A stretch of 64,000 nt of DNA from Leptodontidium sp. MPI-SDFR-AT-0119 (lineage: Eukaryota; Ascomycota; Leotiomycetes; Helotiales; Leptodontidiaceae), in the NCBI GenBank assembly GCA_020726505.1, contig JAHLEZ010000001.1, positions 4,960,001-5,024,000 on the forward strand, given 5' to 3'. The position numbers and the translations under genes were made by a program. This document shows positions 10,795 to 20,389 of this stretch, piece after piece (position 1 is the stretch's first letter; the number at the start of each line of letters is the position of its first letter). The notes under the pieces are model-generated. The model was not told the origin of the DNA, made no database searches, and was given only the letters and a program-made list of their open reading frames with translations.

Positions 10795-11834
10795 CATCCG
10801 TTCCCAACAATATCTACCCCGATTACTGCCACAGTCTGTCGCCGACAATCGGAAAATGGTGTCCGCTGCTGGCGACCGACGTGCATCGGTTGAAGACCGT
10901 GGGGATGTTTTCTGACGGTATGTTCGTTTCTTTCCCGATTGCCATACTCCAGGTCTCTCCAGTCGTACAAAGTAAACTGTATTTTGACGTAAGAGGATAT
11001 TGTATTGTGTATATGCTGACCAGATTCTTGCGATTAGAAAGAGCGCTTTACCATCTTGACAACCACCCTGTGAAATGGGTGCGCATCACAGGCGTCGTTG
11101 TCGCAGTCGATGAATTCAAAGGAAAGAGAGTCTACACGGTCGATGATAGTAGTGGGATGTGTATCGAGTGTACGGCTATTGCACCACCTCCTCCGCCCAC
11201 GACTGATGCGCCGACTCTACCACCGCATTTGAACCAGATTGCTTCCCTTATGCACGTCCATACAACTACTAAAAAACCTGCGGATGATAAGACGAAGGGA
11301 GATGGGAAGATGAGTGGACTGAAGGGGAAAGAGGGGAAGGTTGTCCCCTCGGTGCTGAGTCCTGCTGTTCCGTGGGAGGAGGTTGATGTGGGCACGGTGG
11401 TGAAGGTTAAGGGACGGGTGAATAACTATTGGAATACGATACAGCTGGAGGTTATTAAGATTGAGGTGTTGAGGTGTACGGATCAGGAGGTTAGGTGTTG
11501 GAATGAGGTTGCTGCGTTTAAGAGGGAGGTTGTTAATAGGCCGTGGGTTGTGAGTGAGGAGGAGGAGGAGAGGTGTAGGAAGGCTAGGGAGAGGGAGTTG
11601 AGGCATGCCAGGAAAGGGAGGGTGGAGCGGAAGGGTGGAGAGAATAGTGCTGCGGCTGAGGAGGGGAGGAAAAGGAAGGAGGTGGAGAGAAGGGAAGAAG
11701 AAGAAGAAGAAGCTAAACGTCGGAAAACGAAGGAGGAGGAGAAGAAGCTGAAGGCGAGAGCGAAGATGAACAGTTATCCTTCGATGGCGGTCTTGAAGGC
11801 CGCGAAAGGAAAATATGATGCGTTGGGGATTTGA
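10791..11834 (+). CDS. stn1: Stn1-like telomere-capping OB-fold protein (CST complex)
   Basis: Exons 10791-10917 and 11038-11834 give 307 aa. The N-terminal 40 residues (IYPDYCHSLSPTIGKWC) lead into an OB fold whose signature is HPVKWVRITGVVVAVDEF followed by VYTVDDSSGMCIECTA, which I recognise as Stn1. Stn1 works with Ten1 and Ctc1/Cdc13-type partners to bind telomeric single strands and recruit DNA polymerase alpha-primase. A Pro-rich and charged insertion follows, then a second strand-rich stretch (GTVVKVKGRVNNYWN) and a highly charged C-terminal coil (EEEEEAKRRKTKEEEKK). The 120-nt intron (GTATGT...GATTAG) is a multiple of three and stop-free; its removal joins GMFSD to ERALYHLDNHP, the expected context. 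A minimal uORF overlaps the start. The assignment rests on the OB motif only; another OB-fold protein is possible. Confidence 0.8.
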   Translation: MTSVPNNIYPDYCHSLSPTIGKWCPLLATDVHRLKTVGMFSDGMFVSFPIAILQVSPVVQSKLYFDVRGYCIVYMLTRFLRLERALYHLDNHPVKWVRITGVVVAVDEFKGKRVYTVDDSSGMCIECTAIAPPPPPTTDAPTLPPHLNQIASLMHVHTTTKKPADDKTKGDGKMSGLKGKEGKVVPSVLSPAVPWEEVDVGTVVKVKGRVNNYWNTIQLEVIKIEVLRCTDQEVRCWNEVAAFKREVVNRPWVVSEEEEERCRKARERELRHARKGRVERKGGENSAAAEEGRKRKEVERREEEEEEAKRRKTKEEEKKLKARAKMNSYPSMAVLKAAKGKYDALGI

Positions 11835-11891
11835 TATCCTTCCGTTCCGAGTGCTCGACGGCATTGACGATTTTATGACTTTACGATTTAC

Positions 11892-12240
11892 GATTCTGGA
11901 TACGGTGTACATACATACAGCATATGGTTCGGGCTTGCTGGAAGGAGGACACCCCACTGCCTTTTGGTGCTACCAATGGCCTTGAAATCACTGGTACCTT
12001 TCGACTTTCCCAGCCTGAGATTCTGGATTCGATGTGTGTATATATACACACAGGATATGAATCTGGCTTGTCGGAAAGGGCAATGCTCATCGATGTAACT
12101 ACCCATCACTGTCTTTTGGTTTTCCCAACGGCCTCGAAATCACTGGCAACCTTACGGCCTAACTCCCGATTTCGATACATACTTCGGTGTACAGTACAAA
12201 CAAGATATGATTCGATGCTGGATAAGTCGGAAGGGGGCCC
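11892..12240. repeat. Diverged tandem repeat, about 2.5 copies
   Basis: Three copies begin at 11892, 12019 and 12168 (spacings 127 and 149 bp). Each opens with GATTCTGGAT or GATTTCGATAC, then a GT/AC-rich block with TACA/TATA, then an ATATG...GG(A)AAG segment. Copies 1 and 2 also share GCCTTTTGG/TCTTTTGG and CTCGAAATCACTGGCA-type blocks. It lies just past the stop codon of the Stn1-like gene and may be part of its 3' end. Confidence 0.7.
12033..12052. repeat. 20-bp perfect palindrome in repeat copy 2
   Basis: TGTGTGTATATATACACACA equals its own reverse complement. It replaces the corresponding TACATACATACA stretch of copy 1, so it probably arose by local TG/TA expansion. Confidence 0.8.
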
Positions 12241-13176
12241 ATAAACAAATCAACATCACGTTATCGTTGTTATTGATATAATCGTGTTCCTGCCAAGCTC
12301 ATCTCGGGGCATTTGAGAGTGGATCGTCTCGCCAAGTTGCGTGCTGGGATTTTGCCGGGCCTTCTCATCAGGGGTTCGTTCGCACTGTCATCATGATCGC
12401 TATGGATGGATGTTACTAAGATTCAAAATCCACTTCTTTTATCCCGAAGACTCCGCTGCTCTCGATTCCCTGCGCCTACATGTGGACAAGTATTTTGCCC
12501 TCTCGTTCCCAACCTCTCTAATTTCTAACAAGTTCTTTTTCGTCGGGTAACTTCCCGCATCTATCCCGATGCAATTACATCCGGGTCCAGAGAAAATGGC
12601 TCACTACGGTACTGCGCATCTCTTGGGAGCTTGGTTCAAGTTTTTTTTCATGATGTTCGTCCACTTAAGCTCCCCGGTCGCGAACGCTACTGCAGCCAAG
12701 AGTGGCTGTGCCAGGGCGCGGGGGTGATACGTCAGCGGAGCCGATGAGATGCCAGCAGCTGCAGCCAGTGAGCGAGTTTTTGTGGCCATAGCTTCTGGCT
12801 CTGTCTGGGTGATCGATGATGGATCTGAGCTGTGCTGTTCTGTTTCATGTGATGTGGTGTTTTGAGGTGCTTTGTGCCGTACAGTATGGTATGACTTGCG
12901 AATGGAGATCCGATCATGAGGATAGCTCTTGACGAAGGGAATTGGAAGATGGGTATTTGCGTTACTGTACTCCGTACATGACGTGGTCCCCTGGCATGTG
13001 TAAATAACCGTAAGTCTCACAGCCAGATGCAGGTGCGGTAAGTGTTAGTTAGGTTAGTAAGCGCCTGCCGATGAAGAGGATGAAACGGACAAACAAAGAG
13101 AGAGAGAGAGGAAGTGAGAGACTGGGCCAAGGAAGGGCTGAAATCAGGATTATTGTATTGTTGACGGCATGGCATG
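12241..13176. other. Intergenic, no gene seen
   Basis: This stretch lies between the tandem repeat and the start of the ATG-free leader. ORFs here, including one of 138 aa on the minus strand (12604-13020), have no signal, domain or natural composition. A short GA-rich run lies near 13097-13112. Confidence 0.5.
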
Positions 13177-13986
13177 CCTGTAGAGCTGAACCTGGATTTC
13201 ATATATCTCTCTCCTGTACATCTCCATCTCCATCTCCCGAACCCTCTTCTGAGTTTGTGACTACGGAAAGTAAGTGCTTGTCTTGTAACACCGGTCAGAT
13301 ATCCTTTACCAACCCCCCCTTTTATTATCTTGATTGCCCCCTGGCGGTTGTAGTCTGTTGACATCCGCTCCCAGCAGCCCGAGCAACAAGCAAACAAGAA
13401 ACGTCAGAACTCTATCTTTCCAAAAGGTGATCTGTCTATCTGCAGCGTTAACGAAAGAAGCAAGACACGAGATCCATCCGCTCTCCACCCTCCTGACCAG
13501 ACAGACCTCCCTTCGCGCTTACCGTCAGTTGTCAATAATCAACAGCAAGCCAAATACGCAGCCCAGCATCCTAACCGAAATCTGCCTATCGTCACCGCTT
13601 CGCCTTTCCTGTCACACAACTTGCTGTTCTACACTCTACACTACTTTCTGATCTTGCGCCTTTCGGTCTCCTACATTTTTCACTTTTTGCCCATCTGCAC
13701 GACCACCGAGTCTCTTCTTCCAATTGGCTCTTCGCGTGATCATCCCGAAGTCTCGGTAGGTAGGGCAATTCACTGCCACTGCCACCTGTTCCCCACTCCA
13801 CTACTCATCGAAGGGGGCGCAGCACGCTCACACTCTCCTCTCTTCGACAGGTCCCTTTGCCCAGCTTGCCCGCAACCACGACAACCCTCGCCCACCATCC
13901 ACAAGAAAGCAAATCTAAGGCACCTCGCAACGGAGAGTTGCCCAGACCAGACCAGACCAGCCAGCCCACTCTCAATCGCCGCCAAG
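13177..13986 (+). promoter_or_regulatory. 810-nt ATG-free leader/promoter of the Ca2+/H+ exchanger gene
   Basis: There is not one ATG on the plus strand between 13177 and the ATG at 13987; about 12-13 would be expected by chance. The sequence is CT-rich and pyrimidine-tracted, typical of a fungal 5' UTR. Such depletion is the mark of a transcribed leader selected against upstream starts. It may include 5' UTR introns (for example GTAAGT at 13270). It supports 13987 as the true start codon. Confidence 0.6.
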
Positions 13987-16130
13987 ATGGTTTGTAAGTT
14001 GCTCCCCTTCCCTTGGCTCGCTGCTCCTCTCTTTCCGCACTGGCCCAATCAAAGCCCCTCTACACAGTCTTCATTGCCCTTGGCAGGTCAAATTGCGCCT
14101 AACCTGCCACGACAAGGGCACAGGACAAGACCCATCCAGCTCTTTTCCCGCCAGTACCTGTCTTGCACTCTTCAATACAATACGCTGGCTCTCCCTTCCC
14201 CAGCTTCATCTTGCTGCAATACCCCTCACGAAGACCGACCGACCGATCGAAAGAACGGTATATCCTGCAGTGCAGACAGACAGTCGGTCCTTCGCAAGAG
14301 CTTGAAGCCTGCGACACCACATTGAACATCGACCTTCCCACTACTCGACATTCCTTCCGTCATTGTTCAATCCGAAAGCAAGATCCAGATCCAGCACCAA
14401 GAATCCAGCTGGCACCGCCCATTGGCCAAGACATACAAAGGAAACTTTCTTTGAGCAGGACAGATTCTTGGGCTGACTTCAAACCTTGCGTTTCAATGAT
14501 ATACAGCAGGTCCGCAATACCGCAAAGAATTGCAGCGCGCGAAGTCGGGAGGTTTTGGTAAACGCACAAGCACAGATATGACGAACCCACCGAACGGTAC
14601 GGCAACGGAGACCACGGGTCTGGTGAGCGGGAGAGAGAATGGCGCGGCCGACAATCGCAGGAAGAGCTCGATGACACGCTTCTTCGAGTTCTTTGCGCAC
14701 AAGAACCACACGGCGGGAATGGAGAGTGAGAACAAGTTCGTGAGGATTCCTGCACTAGTCGTGCAAGCTACTAAAGTGACATTGTACAGCAACTATGTCA
14801 ATATCCTCTTGGTCTTCGTACCGCTGGGTATAGTTGCTGGCGTAATGGGCTGGAATCCCACGGTTGTTTTCATTCTCAATTTCTTTGCCATTGTCCCCCT
14901 CGCCGCCGTCCTCTCGTTTGCGACCGAAGAGATATCCATGAAGCTCGGCCAGACGATGGGTGGTCTTTTGAATGCGACATTTGGAAATGCTGTTGAGCTG
15001 ATTGTATGTATGGTTCGGTTTGCACACCTACTTCCTACTAACCGAATTCTAGGTCAGTATCGTGGCATTGAAGGATGGTCAAATTCGAATTGTTCAATCT
15101 AGCATGCTGGGAAGTATCCTCTCCAATATGCTCCTTGTACTTGGGTGCTGCTTTGTAGCAGGTGGCATTCACAATACTAGGACTGGAACAGCTCAGGGCA
15201 TTGAACAAGACTTTAACTCGACCGTGGCCTCAACTATGTCTTCTTTGATGACAGTTGCCGCTGCTTCTCTGATCATTCCAGCTACAGTGAGTCCCTATTT
15301 CTATGGATTGCCATGAAAACCTTCTGACACACTGCAGCTATATGCTGCTATGGCGGGCTCAGAGGACAACATCAAGCATAACATTTCAGTCCTCTCCCAT
15401 GGAACTTCGATCATTCTCCTCATCCTTTACGTTTTATACCTCGTCTTCCAACTGCGCACACATGCCAGTCTCTTTGACGCCGAGGCACCGGCAGAAGATG
15501 AAGAGGAGGAGGAGCCACAATTGAGCCCTTGGGCAGCTGGTGGTGTTCTCTTGGTCGTGACAATTGCAGTCGCAGTATGCGCAGAGTACCCTCGTTGGAT
15601 CCATCGACGCTCTCGTTGAGACCGCACATATCTCAAAGACCTTCATTGGACTGATCCTCCTTCCAATTGTTGGAAACGCTGCCGAGCACGTCACTGCTAT
15701 CGTGGTCGCCGTAAAGGACAAGATGGACTTGGCTATGGGAGTTGCAATTGGTAGCTCCATGCAGATTGCACTTCTCGTCACTCCTTCCTTGGTTCTTCTC
15801 GGATGGGCTATCGGTGTGGATATGACTCTCCACTTCGAGACTTTCGAGACTGTAGTCTTCTTCCTAAGTGTCTTAGTCGTTACTTATGTCATAAGTGATG
15901 GCAAATCAAATTGGCTAGAAGGGAGTATGGTAAGTTTATTCCTAGATGTTTGAAGAAACGGGCTGTACTGAATTCAATAGCTCCTTGGGCTCTATATCAT
16001 AATCGCTCTTGCGTTTTTGGTATACCCCGACGATGCAACTGGTGAAAACCCCAACGATGGCGACATCGGCGGCAAGGCAAATATCGTAGCTCGCTCTTTC
16101 TGGGCCGTGGCTAGCTCCGCTGGCTTCTAG
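13987..16130 (+). CDS. vcx1: Vacuolar-type Ca2+/H+ exchanger (CAX family) with an apparent 1-nt frameshift
   Basis: Exons are 13987-13993 (7 nt), 14507-15003, 15053-15286, 15338-15929 (frameshift inside) and 15981-16130, giving about 492 aa if the frame is restored. CAX exchangers move Ca2+ into the vacuole in exchange for protons. Both CAX repeats are clear: [20 protein letters not shown], then [18 protein letters not shown]. About eleven hydrophobic segments surround an acidic DEEEEE loop. The frame breaks at 15589-15591, where CCC follows GCAGAGTA; with CC the family sequence [11 protein letters not shown] reads through, while the present base count gives [12 protein letters not shown] and a stop at 15619. 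No intron can explain it. Either an assembly homopolymer error or a recent loss of function fits. The micro-exon start follows an 810-nt ATG-free leader and splices in frame to GGT CCG CAA TAC; the acceptor is a tandem CAGCAG, and both choices keep frame. If the micro-exon model is wrong, the start would be Met at 14578. Confidence 0.9.
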
Positions 16131-16749
16131 GAACCTCATTGTTCTCCCGCGGCTGAGTATGAAAACAAGCTACTCTCCACTGTTCACTCGCGAGGGAATC
16201 TCTACGAACGAAGCGTCTGTCATTGTACATAGACGGAAAGACAGGGCTGTGGATTTATTAAGTCCGATCGATCGATTTTGGGGATGAGGACGAGAGGCAA
16301 ATAATCACGAATGCTTTTATTTGTGGAATTGGAATTGGAATATTGTATGATTAAGACAGGAATACGTTGCAGGGAGGAGTCTGTTTGTTCGTCTGACTGA
16401 CTGAGCGTTTCGTTTGTACAATTTTTTTTTAATTTTTTTTTGGCTCTCCTCTTGGTCATTCCGCGACGGAAATGGGAAGGGGTGGATATGGTGGAGAAGG
16501 GGGGGCTGGTGGAAAGGAAAAGAAAGAAGGAGAGAGAGAATGGAATGGAATGCTGATGTGCAATTTGGGACTTTTTTCCTTTGATTCGATATGATATGAT
16601 TCGGCTATTGACTTTGGTGATTCAGTTACGGGATAGGTGTGGTTTTAATGCGATGCCAAAAACAAAAAGTTCTTTATCAATTCCTTGCACAATGGACATG
16701 TTTAGCGTTCAACTCGAGCTTGTAGTGGAAAGTGATACTTGAGCCCCCG

Positions 16750-16782
<33 letters not shown>
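16750..16782. repeat. Poly-C tract, 33 consecutive C
   Basis: Thirty-three uninterrupted C bases follow CCCCCG and precede a T-run. This is extremely long for a nuclear C homopolymer; the G-rich strand could form a G-quadruplex and the C strand an i-motif. The true length is likely uncertain in the assembly. Confidence 0.9.
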
Positions 16783-17237
16783 TTCTCTTTTTTTTTTTGT
16801 GGAACATGTGTTGGGATGATAGATGGTTTTCAAGTGAAATGAGACAGGGGACAAGAAAGCTGCTGTGGAGTAAGTAATTACAGCACCAACTAGAGGATAG
16901 ATAGATATCATTCAGATATCATTTATTCGCATGGGGGTCTTGTTGACTCGCTCTTTAATGGGTAGGACCAGGAAAATCAAGTAGACAGAGAGAATACATA
17001 ATACGCAAGAGGGCGAGTCAAGTTCGTTGGGTTTACTTGTGCTAGTTGCTGTATTTTTGAGTGTTGGTTTGGTGGGGGTTTTTCCCCCAAGTAGTATGTG
17101 AGTATTATACGGATGGATGCGTTTATCTCTATCTTTCTTCACTGCTTCGCATGGATGGATGGATCTATTGATTCTATGTACAAGACTTAAAATTACCAAC
17201 TCGGCATCAGATAAATCACACTTTTACAGCACAAGAG

Positions 17238-17264
17238 CCCCCCCCCCCCCCCCCCCCCCCCCCC
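17238..17264. repeat. Poly-C tract, 27 consecutive C
   Basis: Twenty-seven uninterrupted C bases are followed by GGG. This second tract lies about 460 bp from the first, in the same orientation, just past the stop codon of the convergent DUF1996 gene. Confidence 0.9.
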
Positions 17265-17290
17265 GGGCTACCCTTGGAGGCAAGCCCAAC

Positions 17291-18906
17291 CTACATATAC
17301 CCAGATATCTCGTCGAGTACGTCGTCAGATAGGTCCTCAATCCACTTCAACCACTTCTCATACTGCTCCCTGGGCATGAACAGTGGTGTCGGACGAACGT
17401 GACGTCTGGTAGAAGTAGATGTGCTGGATGGTGACTGGCTTGAAGACGTCGATGGCTCCTGGGTTATAAGAGGGTCGAGAGAGATGGAAGTTGGTGTGGA
17501 TATGGGAGGTGTAGGAATGGAGGAGGTGGGTGACGATGTAGGAAGCGTCAACAGCGTACTCGGGAGGAGTGTAGTCGGCAATACGGTCGCTATAACAGGA
17601 GAAGTAGTCAACGTCAAAGCCATTAGCGTACTAGGTGAGGGCAAAGGTAAGACCGTGCATGCAGTCGACAGAGCAGAAACAACACCATCCCACACAGTAT
17701 TATCCCCAGGCAATTTCGCAATCGGTCCATTCAACCCGATCTCCTCCTCGTAAACAGCCGGGATCTCAGGATCCATATCACTCTTCACCCCCGCTTTCCC
17801 ATCTGGTGTCCCGAATGAATTCCATGCACACGCATCGCCGAACCCGTTGCAGTTGTCGAAGGACGAGCCCAGAGCGCTCAGGTCTTCCCAGCCTTGAATG
17901 AAATCGGCATGGCCTCCATACCCCGTAGTATCTCCCATGGAGAAGACGAGTGTTGAGGAGTCGGTGATGTTAAGTGCGTCGGTGTTAAAGCCGAATTCGC
18001 CGCCGATGTGCAGGAGGGCGATGGGGTGGGTGGAGGGACACATTCCGCCTTGGGTGTCGCCTTTTGTGGGGTCTGGGTAGGACATCTGGAATGGAACTGT
18101 CAGCTTGTATTTATGAAAAGACTGTGCGGTGGCTATCCCTACGTGACTTCTATGGTCTGGACTATCGAGGTTCTTTCCGTCCCAGCATGATGGGAAACGG
18201 ACGTTCAGCTGCAAGCGGCCTTGTAGTACTTTAGGAAAACCGTACATTTCTCCTACGTCGCCTGTTTCGTAGAGAATGGCTTGGTTGGATTGTTCTGAAT
18301 GGGTTTGTGTCCTGGTATTGGGTAAGGATGGCGTTTGGGTAGAGCTTGGAAAGATGTTTGGTACCTTCTGACTGGATTCCCTGCTACCATGCGGAGACCA
18401 GGTGGGAATGGTCGGGCGCCTGATGGTCGAGGACACCATTGACCGCCTTCCTGATAATCGCAGGCGAATCTCTTGTAGTACATGTTCTGAGAACAAGTTT
18501 GTTAACTTCTAGCATGTACAAGATTTAGACAGGGAAATACATACAGCACCCGTGAATGGGACGAGTTCAAACATGCCATTTCTCCTGTTGTATAGTTGGG
18601 GCACCACTTCAAACCCGTCAGCTCTCTTTCTTGAGATGAGATTCAGTCGACACTCACGTAGTTACTGTGATCAGTATATTTATCACATGTCGTTGCTTTG
18701 GCATTAACAGCATCGTCAATACCAGGCATATTCCTCGAGAATGCCGTGCCGCCAGAAATGGCATGCACATGGCTCGATGGGCCGCCTGGACTGACAATCG
18801 GATCGGATCTCTGGATCGTCAATACGCCACAGTTGACAGTCCATACATCAGCTCCGAGAGCCGTAGATATGCTACCAAGTAGCGAAAGAATGAGACAGGA
18901 GCGCAT
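17291..18906 (-). CDS. Secreted DUF1996 protein with Ser/Thr-rich tail; frame break at exon 2
   Basis: Minus-strand exons are 18906-18658, 18606-18545, 18486-18365, 18311-18143 and 18085-17291, about 465 aa. A signal peptide (MRSCLILSLLG...TALG) is followed by the DUF1996 core: DPIVSPGGPSSHVHAISGG, then VPQLYNRRNGMFELVPFTGA, YYKRFACDYQ, FPPGLRMVAGNP, FPSCWDGKNLDSPDHRSH, and CPSTHPIALLHIGGEF near the C-end of the domain. The family is widespread in secreted fungal proteins; its role is unknown. After it comes a mucin-like Ser/Thr/Pro region (about residues 330-440) and a short charged C-terminus. Exon 2 is 62 nt, one base short of keeping frame. Family members usually read SNYW-x-P-x-L at this junction, which would need TGGGTG where TGGTG is present. 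A weaker alternative donor (GTAACT inside exon 1) would restore frame but drop SNY. So the gene is either misassembled, spliced unusually, or damaged. Confidence 0.85.
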
Positions 18907-20077
18907 AATTCGTTGATGAACGAAGAAAAGCTGTTGAACTGAAGAGGGTTCAAAGGAGTGTGCAGAAGAGAAAATCAAGGGAAGAGAAGATAAGAGAAGG
19001 TAAGTTGCCCAGCAACAGAGTAGCAGTGGTTGGGAATTGGGGTTGGAGAGGGAAGGAACACCCCGAGAGAGCGCGGCTCTCGACTATCATTATATACTTA
19101 CCAAGATTGTACGACGTTTGTGACAGTGTCGATCCTAAACGGCGCCCCCTCTGTTGCCGGCTGTGGGCTAGACAATTCTCATTCCCTACCACCTTGCACG
19201 AGTCGGGTCTTGAATTCCTGCCTTACCAAGTAAGTAAACTGCACGACTTTGTGTTATGCTATGCCGCGTAGAGCTATGAAGCCTATGTACCGTTCTACAG
19301 AAGCTTTACGCCTCATTTTGTTTATGTCGTTCGTCCTATCTCAAAGCGCAAGGGCTAGCGAGGCAAGATTCAGGGGCCGCCCTCGCTACTTGGTGTGGTG
19401 ATTGGTGACTTCGGAGAATAGTTCGGATGAACCACCCGCCTGTGCCTTGGTGGTACGGGACTACTCCATCTTTAAAACAACTACAGTTCTGTGGAACACG
19501 CCATGGGAAAAGTTTGATAAGATGGGAGGGGTGAGAAGGTTGGTATCGAGGAAGAGTGATTGGGGAATTCTGGGGCTAATGGGTGGTGGAGGGGAAGAGA
19601 TCGATCGGATGGAATTTTTGACGAGATCGGATGACTTGCTTGATGAGTAGGAAAGTTTAATGTTGCTTTGATGCTTGAGATGTGCTATGACCTTCATTGC
19701 ATGGAGGGGTAGATATGGTATCTACGGTTCTCTCGACCACTACTTGCATCACTGGAGTTCGAGATTGCAAAATGGTTTAGACAACAGGCCGAAGGCTCTG
19801 AACTAGCCTTGGTCTCGTGAACCCGACCGCTTTTTGAATACAAGGACCCCTCCAATCTATTGTCCATTGATTGCGACTAAGCTAATTAGTCCTCGTTGGT
19901 CTGTTTCCTCTGCTTCTATCCCCTCGTCTCAATACCACACCCCTAACGTCTCAGGTTCCAAGATCTCCATATGCCCAAGAGACTACCCCTCACCCGCAGA
20001 CACCCAAGGTCAAGTACATCACAAAACCCTTCGAAAGCCCTCCACCCCCCTTCCTTCTGTCTATCTCATACTCGGGC
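18907..20077. other. Intergenic, no gene seen
   Basis: Upstream region of the DUF1996 gene plus about 1 kb of unassigned DNA. An ORF at 19834-20172 has no supporting features. The direction of neighbouring genes makes this a promoter region for the minus-strand DUF1996 gene only. Confidence 0.5.
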
Positions 20078-20389
20078 TCAATCCGGATAAGCCCAATACT
20101 CCCCACGGCACCACTCGCATTCCCCTTGCACCAACCTATACACCTTTCCTCCACTTCCTCCCCAAATTCTAATTCCGTTTCCATTTCCAGATCCTCGTCC
20201 TCGTCTACTTGCACTTGCGCTTGCACTTGCCCGTCTTCTTCTCCCTCGCTCTTCCACCATGTATTCCTCACACTCAGATCCCCGATAGAAGCAGTTCATT
20301 CCACTCTGCTTGGCGCGCGTGCATTGCTTCACAACTGCGATTTCTTGGCAGGTGCAGAATGTGAAGGTGAGGATTATGTGGTTGCACAT
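20078..20389 (-). CDS. Small Cys-rich protein beginning MCNH, function unknown
   Basis: A single open frame of 103 aa. The first 45 residues hold six cysteines (Met-Cys start, then FCTC, KQC, MNC and SEC), followed by an Arg/Ser/Ala run (RGRRRRASASASASRRGRG) and a final WCRGEYWAYPD. Many Pezizomycotina genomes encode short proteins starting Met-Cys with spaced Cys pairs (from memory), which is the main reason to accept this ORF. There is no signal peptide, so it would be cytosolic or nuclear. The Arg-rich repeat lies over simple GCACTT/GCGCTT repeats on the other strand, which could make this a chance ORF. An overlapping plus-strand ORF (20126-20482) looks worse in composition. Confidence 0.45.
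   Translation of the reverse strand: MCNHIILTFTFCTCQEIAVVKQCTRAKQSGMNCFYRGSECEEYMVEERGRRRRASASASASRRGRGSGNGNGIRIWGGSGGKVYRLVQGECEWCRGEYWAYPD

Larger units (their letters stand above)
16131..17290. other. Convergent intergenic region with homopolymer tracts
   Basis: This holds the 3' flanks of the exchanger (+) and the DUF1996 gene (-). It contains T-runs, two long poly-C tracts (listed separately) and GAA/GGA-rich DNA around 16490-16545. No gene is supported. Confidence 0.7.

Noticed and set aside
11217..11957. 246-codon minus-strand ORF rich in Leu, Pro and Phe
   Set aside because: It is a shadow of the purine-rich coding strand of the Stn1-like gene; composition is that of a reverse-strand frame.
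12604..13020. 138-codon minus-strand ORF
   Set aside because: No domain, no natural composition and no neighbouring splice model.
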